Shown: one piece after another, positions 21,724-31,399 of the stretch
How positions within the stretch are numbered: position 1 is the stretch's first letter
How the letters are laid out: each line of letters opens with the position of its first letter
From: Entoloma clypeatum
Taxonomy: Eukaryota; Basidiomycota; Agaricomycetes; Agaricales; Entolomataceae
Length of the DNA: 64,000 nucleotides
NCBI GenBank assembly: GCA_963565915.1
Contig: OY751491.1
Location: 5,022,001 to 5,086,000 of the forward strand
Direction of reading: 5' to 3'
Program-made: the position numbers and the translations under genes
Notes under the pieces: model-generated
Seen by the model: only the letters and a program-made list of their open reading frames with translations
Database searches by the model: none
Told to the model about the DNA's origin: nothing

Positions 21724-22701
21724 CTACTTAGTACGTTGTTTCTTGTTCGACGGACCCTCCTCCTTGTCCGACTCCTCCTTACCCGACTCCGCCTTCTCCG
21801 ACGGCTCCGAAATCGACATGTCGGAATCGTCCGACAGCTCCGGCAACTCCAACCTTTTCCTATTCACCATGTCCTTCCTAATCCTTCTCGCAATCCTCTT
21901 CTCCAGTCTCAACTCGTGCGTCTCCTCCGCCGTATCCATCTCCGACTCCGACCCTTCCTCCGACACCTCCGGCGACTTGGGTTGGTACTCGGTGTTCACC
22001 GAGCCTTCGACTGCTGTTAGCAGTCGCCTCACCTGCCTCGTCTCCGCCAGTATCATCTTGAGGACACCCAAGACGGTGTCCTCCGACCCACTCTCTGACG
22101 GCATCTCCGACGCCTTTTTCTTCCCCTTAACCACCTTCACCGTTCTCTTCACCTCCTTCACCTCCGACTTCCCCTCCGACGCTCCGACCTCGCACTTCTT
22201 CTTGTCTTTGATACAACCCCTACAGGACGACTTATTCCTAAAACAAAAGGTTAAAACAGAAGAAAATAACCAAAGAGGAACTTACTCATCGCGTTCGCAT
22301 TCGACGCCCTTCACAATGCACCTATCACAGGTGCCGACCCCGACCCCGACTCCCGACCCCTCTCCAACCATCGCCGACACTTCCTCCACCTTCCTCTTCT
22401 TCGTCGTCTTCTTCTTCTTCTCCGCCTGCAGCTCCCCCGACCCCTTGCTCGATGTGCCTTGCGCAGCGGCCACTTCATCGGCCCTCTTCTGAGCCGTCAG
22501 CTCCGACACCCGACGCATCTCCTCCGCTACCCGCATCTCCTCCGCTAATCGCGCCGCCTCCGCAGTCCTCTCTTCCTCCGCTCTCCGCTCCTCCTCAGCC
22601 TTCCTCGCAGCCTCCTCCTCCGCTGCTCGCTTTTTCGCCTCCACCTCCGCGAGCTTAGTCTGCAGCGCCTCCATCTCCTTTTGAAAATCGGATGCCGACA
22701 T
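21724..22701 (-). CDS. Antisense gene in the Ty3 element: coiled coil plus Zn2Cys6-like protein
   Basis: Two exons (22701-22286 and 22237-21724) with a 48-nt intron (GTAAGT...TTTTAG) give 309 residues. The first 80 residues are a charged heptad-like coiled coil (KLAEVEAKKRAAEEEAARKA). A Lys-rich patch follows, then CDRC IVKGVE C ... C RGC IKDKKK C, i.e. C-X2-C-X6-C-X8-C-X2-C-X6-C, the spacing of a fungal Zn2Cys6 cluster, with the intron between the two halves. The C-terminus is acidic and ends in a basic cluster (NKKQR). It lies between the integrase stop and the right LTR on the opposite strand, and its start is only about 170 bp from that LTR. It may regulate or bind DNA; the role is unknown. 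Confidence 0.75.
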
Positions 22702-22872
22702 ATTGAGGGGTTTTCGGAAGAGTTTTAAAACGAAAAAAAAAAAAGAATGGGGGAACAAGAAGAAAGAACCACTCAGACGGTATTTTCAACCAACGCATCA
22801 CATGACGCAGTTCACGCGCACCGACCACCTAGGTCCTTAGGCCTCATGGGTTCGGCCCTAAGGGGGAAATAC

Positions 22873-23390
22873 TGTTACATTCCGATCCATTCCGACGATT
22901 TCCGACCATCCCGACACCTCCGACACCTCCAACACCTCCGACACCTCCGACACCTCCGACATTTTGACTAATACTTATTATGCATACTTACTGTTATGAA
23001 TCTCGTTACTACGTACATTACTTACATCCGATCATTTCACTTATGTTAAGAATCTCCGACAGCCACTCGTTATCCGACTCCGACGAAGCCACACGTCCTC
23101 CGACATAGTATTTAAACTTATGTAGAATCGTGTATTAGCTTCAGTTTGAATATCAACTTAGATTCGACATCATACCTCCCGTCCTCTTTCCGACTCTTAA
23201 TTTGAGTCCGACCTCCGACCTCCGATCCTCCGATCCTCCGATCCTCCGAAATAAGGACACCAACGTATTAGCGAGGGCGCAACACACAAGTTGAAGCCAA
23301 GTCCTTGCCCCTACGTTGCACGCGCTCCGACCTTCCGACCTTCCGACGCGTCCGACGTAGCTCCGACGTTTTGTCGATCAGTTCTTAACA
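22873..23390 (+). repeat. Right LTR of the Ty3 element
   Basis: 518 bp, same ends and body as the left LTR; differences are fewer tandem 9-mers and one fewer CCTCCGAT unit, plus at least one base change (CAACACCTC for CGACACCTC). It is preceded by a purine tract at about 22859-22870 and followed by the 5-bp duplication GCTCT at 23391-23395. Confidence 0.92.
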
Positions 23391-25793
23391 GCTCTCCTCA
23401 AGCGTCTCCTCCAAAAAGATGAAGTGTTGACACGCATTACAGCCCTAGCTAACGCCTGCATAGATTATTCTTGCTGGCCTGCAGCTTTCAAAACCTCTGT
23501 CACGGTTATCATACCAAAGCCTGGCAAAGAAACTTACAATAAACCCAAGTCGTTTCGACCCATCGTTCTCCTCAACACGGTGGCAAAGATTATTGAGAAA
23601 GTCATCGCCAATCGAATGCAATTCGAATGCACTAAGTACAGCCTTGTCCACCGATACCAGTTCGGTGGACTTCGCTACAGATCTACAACTGATGCTGGCA
23701 TCATCATAACACACAGAGTCCGGAATGGATGGGCGAAGAAACGTGACACGGGGGTCGTGGCCTTCGACATTGCGCAATTCTTCCGTTCTCTGGACCATCA
23801 ATTCTTGTTAGGAGTACTACGGCAGCTGGGGTTTTCAGCCGCCTTGAGTAAGTTCTTCAAATCTTATCTTCGTGGACGGTCTACTCGTTTTGTCTCAGGA
23901 CAGAATGTCTCAGACCTCTTCGAAATCCTCTTTGGTGTGGGTCAAGGCTCGGCGCTCTCCCCCATCCTCTCTGGCATCTATCTTTCGCCGGCCCTCAGAA
24001 TCTTCTACAGCCGTGGACACACGCAATACCTGGATCTCTTCTCCTTCGTAGACAACGGCATGCTCATCGCCCAGTCTTCTGACCTTGACGCTATTGGCTC
24101 CCACCTACGGGCTGGCCGAAAAGCGATCGACGGCATCCTCATCGACATGGGGCTGGCCACTGAACCGACGAAAGACGAACTCATGTTCTTCACCCGAACT
24201 GTCTCTCCGTCATACCCTATCGTTTGACTACCCGGTCAACCTCCCCTCCAAGTCAAGGCCTTCTGGCGCTACCTCGGCTTCTTCTTCAATCGTCATCTGA
24301 CCTTCAATGAGCACAAACGCTTCTATGCCACCAAGGCGCTCACATCCATTCCCCTCCTCCTTGGCAACTCCTCACGCGGTCTCCCACCCCGCCTCAAACG
24401 CCTCCTATACGTTTCGTGCGTCATGCCGATCCTCACGTACGGATGCCAACTCTGGTACTACAACGGTCCACGCCTCAAAACTGCTTTCAACCTGTTGAAC
24501 TCAGTCCACTATAGAGCCGCCAGATGGATCACCGGCGCCTTCAATCGGTTGCCTACCGGGGGTGTCCTCGCTATTGCGGGGCTCATGCCTGCTAGACAAC
24601 ACATCACCAAGCTTGTGCAGCGCTCCCGAATCAGAGCCGCCCAGCTTCCCGTCACTCATCCTGTCGTCTGCGAGCTTTTGCTCAAGGCGGAGAATAAGAC
24701 CCCTAGCCCAATCGTCGACATTCAGAACCTGATGATCGCCGTCAAACTTGAGAGATCTGACTACCTGAGCGAGGAGGCTCGCCCAGGAAATCGCATACTT
24801 GACCTTTACCCGGATTCCTTCATCTGGGACGCCCCACAGGTCGATAACGACAAGAAGCGTTACACCTACCTCAAAGACATCCTCACCACCGCCGAGGAAG
24901 AAAATCACCAAGCGGCCTTCTGCATCGCTGCCCGGCCCAGCGTCGGTAAGACGTTGTCGTCGGCAGTTGCGGTAGTCTGGTTCGCCCCCTCCATTGGTCG
25001 TCACGCTCAAGACCCCCATATGACCAGAGCCAGCGCAGGTAGAAGTCTCGCCCCTGAGACTCTCATCGTCGCCACCCTTCTTGGCCTTAGCAAGGTCATC
25101 ACCCACGCTCCTTATGTCACGGAGATCCACATCTTTACCCGAAACATACAGGCTGTCCGACTCGCCCTCGATACAGGTTCCATTCATGCGGGCCACTCCG
25201 TCTCCTGCGGCATTTCCTGCCTCCTCTGGCCCTTCCTCGCTGGAGCTGGCGTCATCCATGTCCACCTCGACACATCTCTCACGTCTGAGTGGGGTTCTGC
25301 CTTTCCCGACCCCTCACGTCACTTCAAATCGACTCAAGGAACAGCCTTGTCTCCCCTGTCGCCCAACTTTGCCCATACCGCTGCCGCTACCAGCGCCGTA
25401 GACGGATGGCGCAAACTTCATTCCACCCCCGAATTCCGAGGTCGCTCCTTCCTTCCTCTCCACACTGGAGACAAAGAGAGGGTATTCCAACTGGACCACG
25501 TCAAAGGTGGACCCTGGCTCAACTCCTGGGCGGGCAACAACAACGCGCTGTTCGCTCGCCTCACCCGCGCCACCCTGGGCCACGCTCCCATCGGTGCCTA
25601 TAGACAACGCTTCAACCATCCAGGCCCATTCACATGTGCCTGCGACAATGACACCCTCGAGACGGTTGACCACCTCCTCCACAAATGTCCTCTCTTTGAT
25701 AGGGATGACGCCTCCAACAAACGGTACAACATCGGCAATTTCTTGGGGATGCTCGCAAACCATCCCGTGTTATTTGCCTTTCCCCCACCCTAA

Positions 25794-26100
25794 CTTATTG
25801 GGTGAGCTTCAGTGTTATGCTTTCTTTCCTTCACGGTCTCTCTAGTTACTACGGTCTCTGCCTACGGGCATATGTAGTTTATATACGGGGTCTGTTCTGG
25901 TGGACTTGATCCATGGGCGGACCCCACTCTCGGATACTTATATATCTTTCTCTCCGCACATGTGCCGTGACCACAGGGCATTACTATCCAATACTCTGGT
26001 ATGTAGTTCTCGTTAAATTTGTAACTTAGTGTACAAGACCGGACTGCGATCGGGTGCCGGAATATAAATTGAGGTTTTAAAAAAAAAAAAAAAAAAAAAA
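25794..26100 (+). other. 3' untranslated region and A tail of the inner LINE
   Basis: After the ORF2 stop about 285 bases lead to a 22-A tail. The final 50 bases (GGACTGCGATCGGG ... TATAAATTGAGGTTTT) are nearly the same as the end of the half-LINE at 27705-27747, suggesting a shared 3' recognition sequence for the reverse transcriptase. Confidence 0.7.
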
Positions 26101-26252
26101 GACACCCTCTTCCTCTAACCACCACCATCGATTGTTAGGTGCCCGCGCTTTTTGTCGATCTGTGCTGGTTGTAGTAGCACAGTAGCATCCAACACATCCT
26201 CTGTGCAGGTCTGGGTCTCTGACCCTGCATTGATACTACAATCTCGTCCTTC

Positions 26253-27438
26253 ATGCCTCGCAAGAAGCCTTCCAAGCAGCAGAATGCACCTAGTGTGCCC
26301 ATTCCTGGCGCTCCCCCCCGTAACAATGATCTTCTCCCAGATAATCATCCTCTCCACAAATACTTGGTTCGCCCCGTTTTTGCCAACATAGAACACACCG
26401 ATTTCCTCGGCGATCTTGAATGTTCATTCTGCATGGACACCGTGAATTACTACTTTTGCGAGTCCCCTTTCAACTTTTTTTGAACTGTCCCCAACATTCC
26501 GAAACTGTCTAAAATACTTCTCGTCATGGATTGACCATTACACAGAACACCGACAGTTGGCGAACTCGTCCACCCAGACGCCTTCACCACCCCCTCCCCC
26601 ACCAGCACCAGCTGCCTGCCAGTCCTGCTCAATGCAGACTCTCCCTCCCACGCACAAGGCACGTTCCTCACAAACGCCTCATGCCCCCCACCCCTCTGCA
26701 GCAGCCCAGACCTCTGGTCCAGACCCGCTACAAGCACCCACCCTTTCCTCCATGCCTTCCCAGGCGCCGCCTCATGCTTGCGCTTCTGTGGCAGTCCAGG
26801 CCTCAGCCCTAGACCCACAAATGCCCACACCTCTAGCGCCTCCCCCGGCGCCTTCATCTCCCACACGCTCCTACGCCTCTGTGGCCTCCACTTCCCCCGC
26901 ACCCTCTCGTGCCCCCTCTCCCCTCCCTGTTCCTGTCCTGAAAGGGCCTTCAGTGGCTCCTCCGTCAGCTCACGAATGGCGACCCCCTCCCTCTGGCAAG
27001 AGACATCGTCAGTCTCCACCCAGATCGCCCCACCCCCTGCCATCCAAACCAGCACCTATCCCCTGCTCTTCAAGACCCTTGAGTCCTGAGCTCCCTCATG
27101 TGTCTGCCCCCAAATGCGGCGGCCCATCTCCCCCTTCCCGGAAGGCTTTCTCCCCTTTGCTTCCGCCTTTTCCCCCCAGGATGCGCTCTCCATGCCCTCC
27201 CTCTCCCCCTTTCTTCCCCTACATGGGACCCCTGCCAGGATTGCTGCAACCACAGCCCTCCTTTCTCCCCGTGTTCTTGAAGAACTTCAACCCAAAGGCT
27301 GCGCCTCAACCCGCCCCCTCTGTTCCCCTTCCCTCCCGCTCATCCGGCCTGTCCAAGGTCACGCTCCCGCTGATCCGATGGGCTGCCGATGGGATCCCAA
27401 CAATTACGTGGCAAACGTTCTCATCCCCTTCCGTCTGA
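26253..27438 (+). pseudogene. ORF1-like, proline-rich coding remnants of the half-LINE
   Basis: An ATG at 26253 opens a basic N-terminus (PRKKPSKQQNAPSVPIPGAP) that stops at 26481-26483. A separate frame from 26557 to 27438 encodes a Pro/Ser/Ala-rich protein of about 290 residues (many PPPPPAP and PSPP stretches). Together they resemble a LINE ORF1 that has lost its frame and lacks the zinc knuckles. No endonuclease or reverse transcriptase sequence exists between here and the A tail. It may once have coated the element's RNA; a working protein today is doubtful. Confidence 0.4.
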
Positions 27439-27775
27439 AGTCTTTTTCTTTCTTTCACGTATAAGGAATGGGCTAACACCCCCGTACGTCTCTTTCTGGT
27501 TTTCATTTTGTCCTACTTTTCTATATACAACACACCACCTACAACACACTGTCTCAATATCCTTTCACGGACGTTTCAGTGTCCATCTCTATCCTTTACT
27601 TATCGGATACGCACATAGGCCGTCCCCAGAGGGCCTTACTCTACCATGCTACTCATACCGCGGTCCCTGCTTAGCAGTAGTGGTTACCCCTTGTACCTAG
27701 TACAGACCGGACTGCGATCGGGCGCCGGTATATAAATTGAGGTTTTTAAAAAAAAAAAAGTTGCTGATCATTCCG

Positions 27776-27931
27776 CTAAACCATTTACCAAAGCCGCCTA
27801 TGTATATTACACCCAACGCGTAGGATAAACGGAACGAGGCGATGATACAATAAAAAGATTATACAACATCACATCAGACAAAAAAGACTCCGAGTCCCAA
27901 GTCAACACATATCTGCCACGCATTCACACAC
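27776..27931. other. Short intergenic region
   Basis: Sequence after the half-LINE target-site duplication and before the stop of the membrane protein gene; no feature seen. Confidence 0.4.
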
Positions 27932-29564
27932 TCACGCCCTCCTCCCACCAAAGGTCTCATCTCCACCCACCCCCGGCCGACTGGTCACATCCCTCTCCTC
28001 CGCCTCCCCTTCAAACGGATCCTTTTTCCCTCCCTCCTGGACATACCTCCCCTCCTCTGCTCCACCCACATACCCCGGCGGCTTCCCATCATACGGCGGC
28101 GCGAACGGGTCGTCCCTCTCGACCGCAAACCCTCCGTATCCATAGCCCGTCGCCCCCGCGTTTCCGTAAGCCGGGTTATAAGCAGGCGCGTACGGCAGGT
28201 TCGGCACCGAGGCGTTGGCGTGCGTGTTGTAAGGTGGGTTGTAGTGCATTGGGAAGCCGCCTGCCCGGACTTGCGAGGAAGGTGCACGGCTTGCGTTGGC
28301 GGGGCTGGTGGGGTCAAGGAGCTGGCGGTGATAGGAGAAGGCGAGGGCTGTGAAGAGCGATGATAGGACTGCGGGGGTTGTCAGTTCTCGTGGTATGGTT
28401 AGGAGGGGGAAAGGTTACCTGCGAGGATGAGGAAAGCGACGATTTCGGCCCAGGAGTCATGGTTCCAAGAGTCACGGCACCCTTGAGAGTTTGTTTAGAC
28501 AAGGGTCAAATAAGCAAGGACTCTACTGACAATCGGCAGCTTCGGCGGCGCTGATAACTTGGTGCGTTATGGGACCCCAGAATCCGTACTGAAAGTCGAG
28601 ATTGCAGTTAGACCGGAGGGAGAATGTGAGGAGGGAGGTTACGCACATAGACAATTTGTTGGTTCGTCGTGAGGGTCGTACACTCTCTGATTATGTCGTT
28701 CTAAAATCCAGCGTCAGTGGAGCCCTTTGGAGATAAAAGGCAGCTCCCACCTTCCACGTGAAATGCGTCACGATACGAGTCAGACTCGTTCCAATTATGA
28801 CAAGGGTGGCAAATGCAGCGAGGAAAGCGTATGTCCTGACAAGCGGTGCTCGTTGCTAAAATGTTAAAGGTCAAGATACAGCAAGTTTCAAGACGATAGG
28901 AAACCTACAGTCCCCGCACTGAAGATTCCAAAGGCCTGCACCAACGAGCGTCAAGTTCCATTGAAAGAACGAGAACGGATATCTTACCGCAATGACGGCA
29001 ATCGTCAAGTACGATGCGCCCAGCGCAATCGACAAGTTCGCAATTTCAGGGACATTTTCTGGCGAGGCGTCGTCAGGCAGGTTACTGATATGACGATTGT
29101 CGGCGACTCACGATTTCTATCCACACCATAATTCCTGAACCATCCGATCTGCATCAACCTCAATCATCAGACAGCCTTCTTTGGGAGATTTCAGGAAGCC
29201 TTACACCTCTGCAAAGCGAAATCAGCGCTCTAAAACAGGCGATCATAGAACAACTCACGAGAACAAAGCCCACAGGCCGCCCAGGAATGCGCCTAGGAAA
29301 GCCGCCGGGCTTAGCGAGGGGAACGTGACAGGAGACAGCCAAGATACGCACTGGAAATGACAACAGGCCGCAGGTTCCTCCGATACACCCTTGTGACGAA
29401 AGCATAAGAAGGTGGCGGACCTATGGTTGACATGAGTGCGACGAAGCAAGAAACCTTGGTGCAACGCCAAGAATACCTACGTCAGATCAGAACTCGCCGC
29501 AAGACACACGTGGACGGGGGTTGAACTGACCTTGTGGTGGAGGCGCTCTACTGCTATTCTCCAT
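27932..29564 (-). CDS. Multi-pass membrane protein, unknown function
   Basis: The gene starts at 29564 (MENSSRAPPPQ) and is broken by about eight short introns; exact exon ends were not all resolved. Exons in order give YAFVTRVYRRNLRPVVIS, AVIAAFGIFSA, TYAFLAAFATLVIIGTSLTR, NDIIRECTTLTTNQQIVYV and AEIVAFLILAVLSSLFTALA, so at least four hydrophobic segments are present. The C-terminal tail of about 110 residues is rich in Tyr, Pro and Gly (NPPYNTHANASVPNLPYAPA) and ends at 27932. I recall such four-helix proteins with disordered tails as common and uncharacterised in agaricomycetes. Likely at a cell membrane. The presence of the gene is well supported; the exon boundaries are not. Confidence 0.7.
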
Positions 29565-31390
29565 TGTGTGTTCGTGATCTCTATATATCCCTTTCCTCAA
29601 GAGTCGTGTCGTAAAGCAAACGGGGAACTTTCAAGTCCCGGACTTGTTTAGAGGGGGGGTTAAGTAAGAGGGGAGAAAATTGAAAAGGAGATGGTAGTGG
29701 AGGGTAGAAAAAGGTGTGGAGCTTCTTGCTGCGTAACGATTGGTCACAGGTGATTACGACAAACGCCGACGTGGCTGTGCATTTATTTAAGGCGGTCCTA
29801 CTAATTGTCATCGTCGCCGTGAGGAGAATACAGAAGAACGACGAACAAACGCTGCGGGGATTTTGCTGTGCATCCTGTTGCGCTTGTCGAGCGACGTTGA
29901 GCGAAGCCTACACTTACGGAGATCGATTGCTCTGACCCTGCGAATCTCACCGAAATCTCTCCAGGCGGAACAATGACTGTCGCCATCCAAACCAAGAGGC
30001 GGTTATTGTAAAAGCACTGCAAAGGGCAACCAACCTCTCCGAGTCCGATGGCAGTGGAACAAGACTCAAGTACGTCCATACTTATCATCATCCGATATCC
30101 TTGTTGGAAACTGAATAATCACGATAACATTCTCACCCAAGACCTGGACGTCTGGACTCCTGGTGCCTTTGATCCAGATTGTTCGCTTGATCATGAGCCC
30201 CTCCTGAATTGGCAAGCCAATGTAGATACTTCGCAGGAAGGTAAGCTTCCTATAGTTTCTATCAGAGGCTCGAGAACGAAAACTGTATCTTACCCCACTC
30301 CCGGCGTTTCGTTCCTGGAGCGCGGTGTGTTGAACCGTGATATCAATTATCATATTATTGCTGATCTCCGAGTCCCAGATGTTCAGACAGGCCACTTGGT
30401 CCAAACAAGTTGCTACTCTTTCCTGCACATATTTTTTTCTGCCTCCCGTTTTAAGGCGATGTAGTATCCGACATAACTTGGTGGTACTTACTTTCGTTCA
30501 TACAGACACCCAAGATGGGGTATCACTTTATGGACATTGCAAGAAAAAGCGACTACTTTTTTCGAACATCACTGATCGGCCAGGGCCCAGCGTACTTTCA
30601 AGTTCAGGTGTGCCCTCATCGACCATCTGCAGCCCAATGCATACAAATCGATTGTATGGAGTGAAATGTTACGTGCGTGAGGCGAAGAGTGCGATAGGTC
30701 TACCTGACTCCTGGGCAACTTGCCAGTGCCTTTCCCCTCCCGACCTTCTTACTGGAACACGTCAACGAAGCTCGTCAAACCAACTCATCTCCATAGATCT
30801 TCAATGGATCGATTATCGATTGCAGACGCGATAGCAGGTATGTTCAACTTGCGCGGGCCTTCCCTCACCTAAGTTATCTCATCGCTATGCCCCCGCCTGC
30901 AGGCAAGGAATCATTGAAGGAGAAATATAGGAAATTTGGACGCAAAGTTGAAAGTCTCCTCCGGAAGTCGGTTCTGGTCAAAATCTGCGAAATATAATGC
31001 GACAGATTCGCCATCGGGCATCACCGATGTTACTTCCACCTGCGTAATTGTGACGTCTCCTACTTCTGCTCCGACAAACGTAGAGGTTATGCCAGAACCA
31101 GGGATCGTGGAAACAGGTGCAGCTTCAATGACAGCCGGAGGTGAGCTGTGTGAGGATTGTCTACCACGCTGTACCTCAGAGACCCTCCTCAGATACTACA
31201 TCAGATGCCCCACTTCAAGAAACAGCTTATTTATCACTAGGTGAGTACACCGGTCGTGCTTCTTCCATCGTCCAGGACTTGAATGCCCTACAAAATGAAA
31301 GCCACCGCCAGGCTTACCGTCTCTTCAGCCGCCCCGAGCATGGAAAAAGGCCTTGGTAAGATACCGTTGATGCCGCGCCTAATAGCAAAC
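29565..31390. other. 1.8 kb without a recognisable gene
   Basis: Several open frames up to 165 codons occur on both strands, with possible donors and acceptors, but I could not build a consistent spliced gene and recognise no motif. It may include a decayed 5' part of the NLR-like relic that becomes readable from about 31400. Confidence 0.35.
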
Positions 31391-31399
31391 AATTTGACT

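Larger units (their letters stand above)
16159..23390 (+). mobile_element. Ty3-type LTR retrotransposon with chromodomain (chromovirus)
   Basis: Two long terminal repeats beginning TGTTACATTCC and ending GTTCTTAACA flank a 6.15 kb interior, and the 5-bp duplication GCTCT lies at 16154-16158 and 23391-23395. A purine tract (AAGGGGGAAA) precedes the right LTR. The order gag, protease, reverse transcriptase, RNase H, integrase, chromodomain is that of the Ty3 chromovirus lineage. The LTRs seem near-identical apart from repeat number, so the insertion is young. A TGA in gag and a frame change before the integrase make this copy defective. A gene on the opposite strand lies between integrase and right LTR. 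Confidence 0.93.
14735..25793 (+). pseudogene. LINE ORF2: endonuclease-reverse transcriptase, split and with one stop
   Basis: Coding parts 14735-16158 and 23396-25793 join in frame when the Ty3 insertion and one GCTCT duplicate are removed (about 1270 residues). The first part is an APE-type endonuclease: FVQEP, LGGDFNCPS, STLDLVFLP, SDHVPL. The second has reverse transcriptase blocks FRPIVLLNTVAKIIEKV, YQFGGLRYRSTTDA, VVAFDIAQFFRSLDH (motif A), GVGQGSALSPILSGIYL (motif B) and SFVDNG in place of the usual YVDD. Then come a thumb/RNase H-like region and a C-terminal CCHC (CACDNDTLETVDHLLHKC). A TGA at 24225-24227 interrupts an otherwise open frame. Both the insertion and the stop inactivate it. 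It would have made cDNA by target-primed reverse transcription. Confidence 0.85.
14333..26100 (+). mobile_element. Inner LINE (Tad-like non-LTR retrotransposon), interrupted by a Ty3 element
   Basis: The 15-mer GACACCCTCTTCCTC at 14318-14332 recurs at 26101-26115 straight after a 22-A tail (26079-26100), which fixes both ends of this insertion. It starts inside the ORF1 zinc-knuckle region, so it is 5'-truncated, as LINEs often are. ORF2 (endonuclease, reverse transcriptase, RNase H-like region, CCHC end) is whole apart from one in-frame TGA, once the Ty3 element at 16159-23390 is subtracted. Without that insertion the LINE would be about 4.5 kb. Confidence 0.85.
14309..27759 (+). mobile_element. 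Outer half-LINE (ORF1-only), split by a later LINE insertion
   Basis: The 16-mer GTTGCTGATCATTCCG occurs at 14293-14308 and again at 27760-27775, directly after a 12-A tail: a perfect target-site duplication. The element itself is 14309-14332 plus 26116-27759, about 1.7 kb. The 15 bases repeated at 26101-26115 are the duplication made by the inner LINE. Its 3' end (ACCGGACTGCGATCGGG through TATAAATTGAGGTTTT and the A tail) matches the inner LINE's 3' end, but it has no endonuclease or reverse transcriptase. It is best read as a non-autonomous partner moved by the same machinery. It landed about 58-74 bp upstream of the tRNA-like gene. Confidence 0.75.

Noticed and set aside
26450..27055. Open frame antisense to the half-LINE ORF1
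   Set aside because: A product of the Pro-rich coding strand (CCC/GGG reading); no support as a gene.
29801..30834. Several 100-165-codon frames considered as a gene
   Set aside because: They overlap on both strands, share no motif and do not join through consistent introns.
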